NCBI GenBank assembly: GCA_012841765.1 | Contig: DUUA01000068.1 | Span: 1-16,269, forward strand | Length of the DNA: 16,269 nucleotides | Origin: Acholeplasmataceae bacterium | GTDB taxonomy: Bacteria > Bacillota_I > Bacilli_A > ML615J-28 > CAG-698 | Direction of reading: 5' to 3' | Part shown: in pieces, positions 16,240-16,269 of the stretch | How the letters are laid out: each line of letters starts with the position of its first letter | How positions within the stretch are numbered: the stretch's first letter is position 1 | Translations under genes and position numbers: made by a program | Notes under the pieces: model-generated | What the model saw: the letters and a program-made list of their open reading frames with translations, nothing else | What the model was told of the DNA's origin: nothing | Database searches by the model: none

Positions 16240-16269
16240 TTATCCATAAATGTTAATTAAAGCTTCTTG
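16240..16269 (-). CDS. C-terminal fragment of an upstream gene (partial)
   Basis: Reading in from the right edge, one minus-strand frame is open for nine codons (QEALINIYG) and ends at TAA (16240-16242); the other two frames stop earlier. The terminator hairpin follows 10 bases after this stop, which supports a real gene end. The fragment is too short to identify. Given the operon downstream, a transporter component would be a reasonable thing to look for. Confidence 0.5.
   Translation of the reverse strand, partial: QEALINIYG

Noticed and set aside
1..16269. CRISPR arrays, tRNA or rRNA genes, insertion sequences
   Set aside because: I saw no spaced direct repeats, no cloverleaf-like or rRNA sequence, and no transposase-like product or paired terminal repeats.

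Overview
The window is AT-rich bacterial DNA in which every credible gene lies on the minus strand, so transcription runs from the right end to the left. TGG encodes tryptophan and TGA is used as a stop (for example in the ATGA overlap at 10660-10663), so this is the standard bacterial code and not a Mycoplasma/Spiroplasma code. Low GC, a large surface lipoprotein with Ig-like and InlB-type repeats, and clostridial-type energy genes point to an anaerobic low-GC Firmicute or a standard-code Mollicute relative (Acholeplasma/Izemoplasma-like). The exact lineage is an inference and cannot be proved from the window.

Right to left: a 9-codon C-terminal fragment of an upstream gene (16240-16269) ends at a strong hairpin terminator (16205-16229). 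A near-consensus promoter (16150-16178) then starts a long, tightly packed gene cluster. It encodes a DUF624/YesL-like membrane protein, NamZ (GH171 exo-muramidase), a NagZ-type GH3 glucosaminidase fused to a MupG-like GH170 6-phosphomuramidase, a BadF-type amino-sugar kinase (MurK), anhydro-MurNAc kinase (AnmK), MurNAc-6-phosphate etherase (MurQ), an alpha/beta hydrolase, EtfB, EtfA with an N-terminal [4Fe-4S] site, and a GlcD-family D-lactate dehydrogenase. The genes overlap by up to 8 bases or are separated by at most 24, so they are almost certainly one operon of about 11.7 kb.

The cluster reads as one pathway. Imported peptidoglycan saccharides are cut from the non-reducing end by NagZ and NamZ (and perhaps the MupG domain). 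MurK and AnmK turn MurNAc, GlcNAc and 1,6-anhydro-MurNAc into 6-phosphates. MurQ splits MurNAc-6-P into GlcNAc-6-P and D-lactate. The last three genes form a lactate dehydrogenase/Etf complex of the Acetobacterium LctBCD type that can oxidise this D-lactate to pyruvate with electron confurcation to NAD+. The hydrolytic enzymes lack signal peptides, so degradation seems to be cytoplasmic. No transporter, peptide amidase, nagA or nagB is visible here.

The left quarter (136-4335) is an independent gene with its own promoter and terminator. It encodes a 1399-residue lipoprotein with a coiled-coil stalk, Ig-like domains and an InlB-type repeat that is split by about 230 residues. The two most notable points are the NagZ-MupG fusion and the apparent coupling of MurNAc catabolism to an electron-bifurcating-type lactate dehydrogenase.
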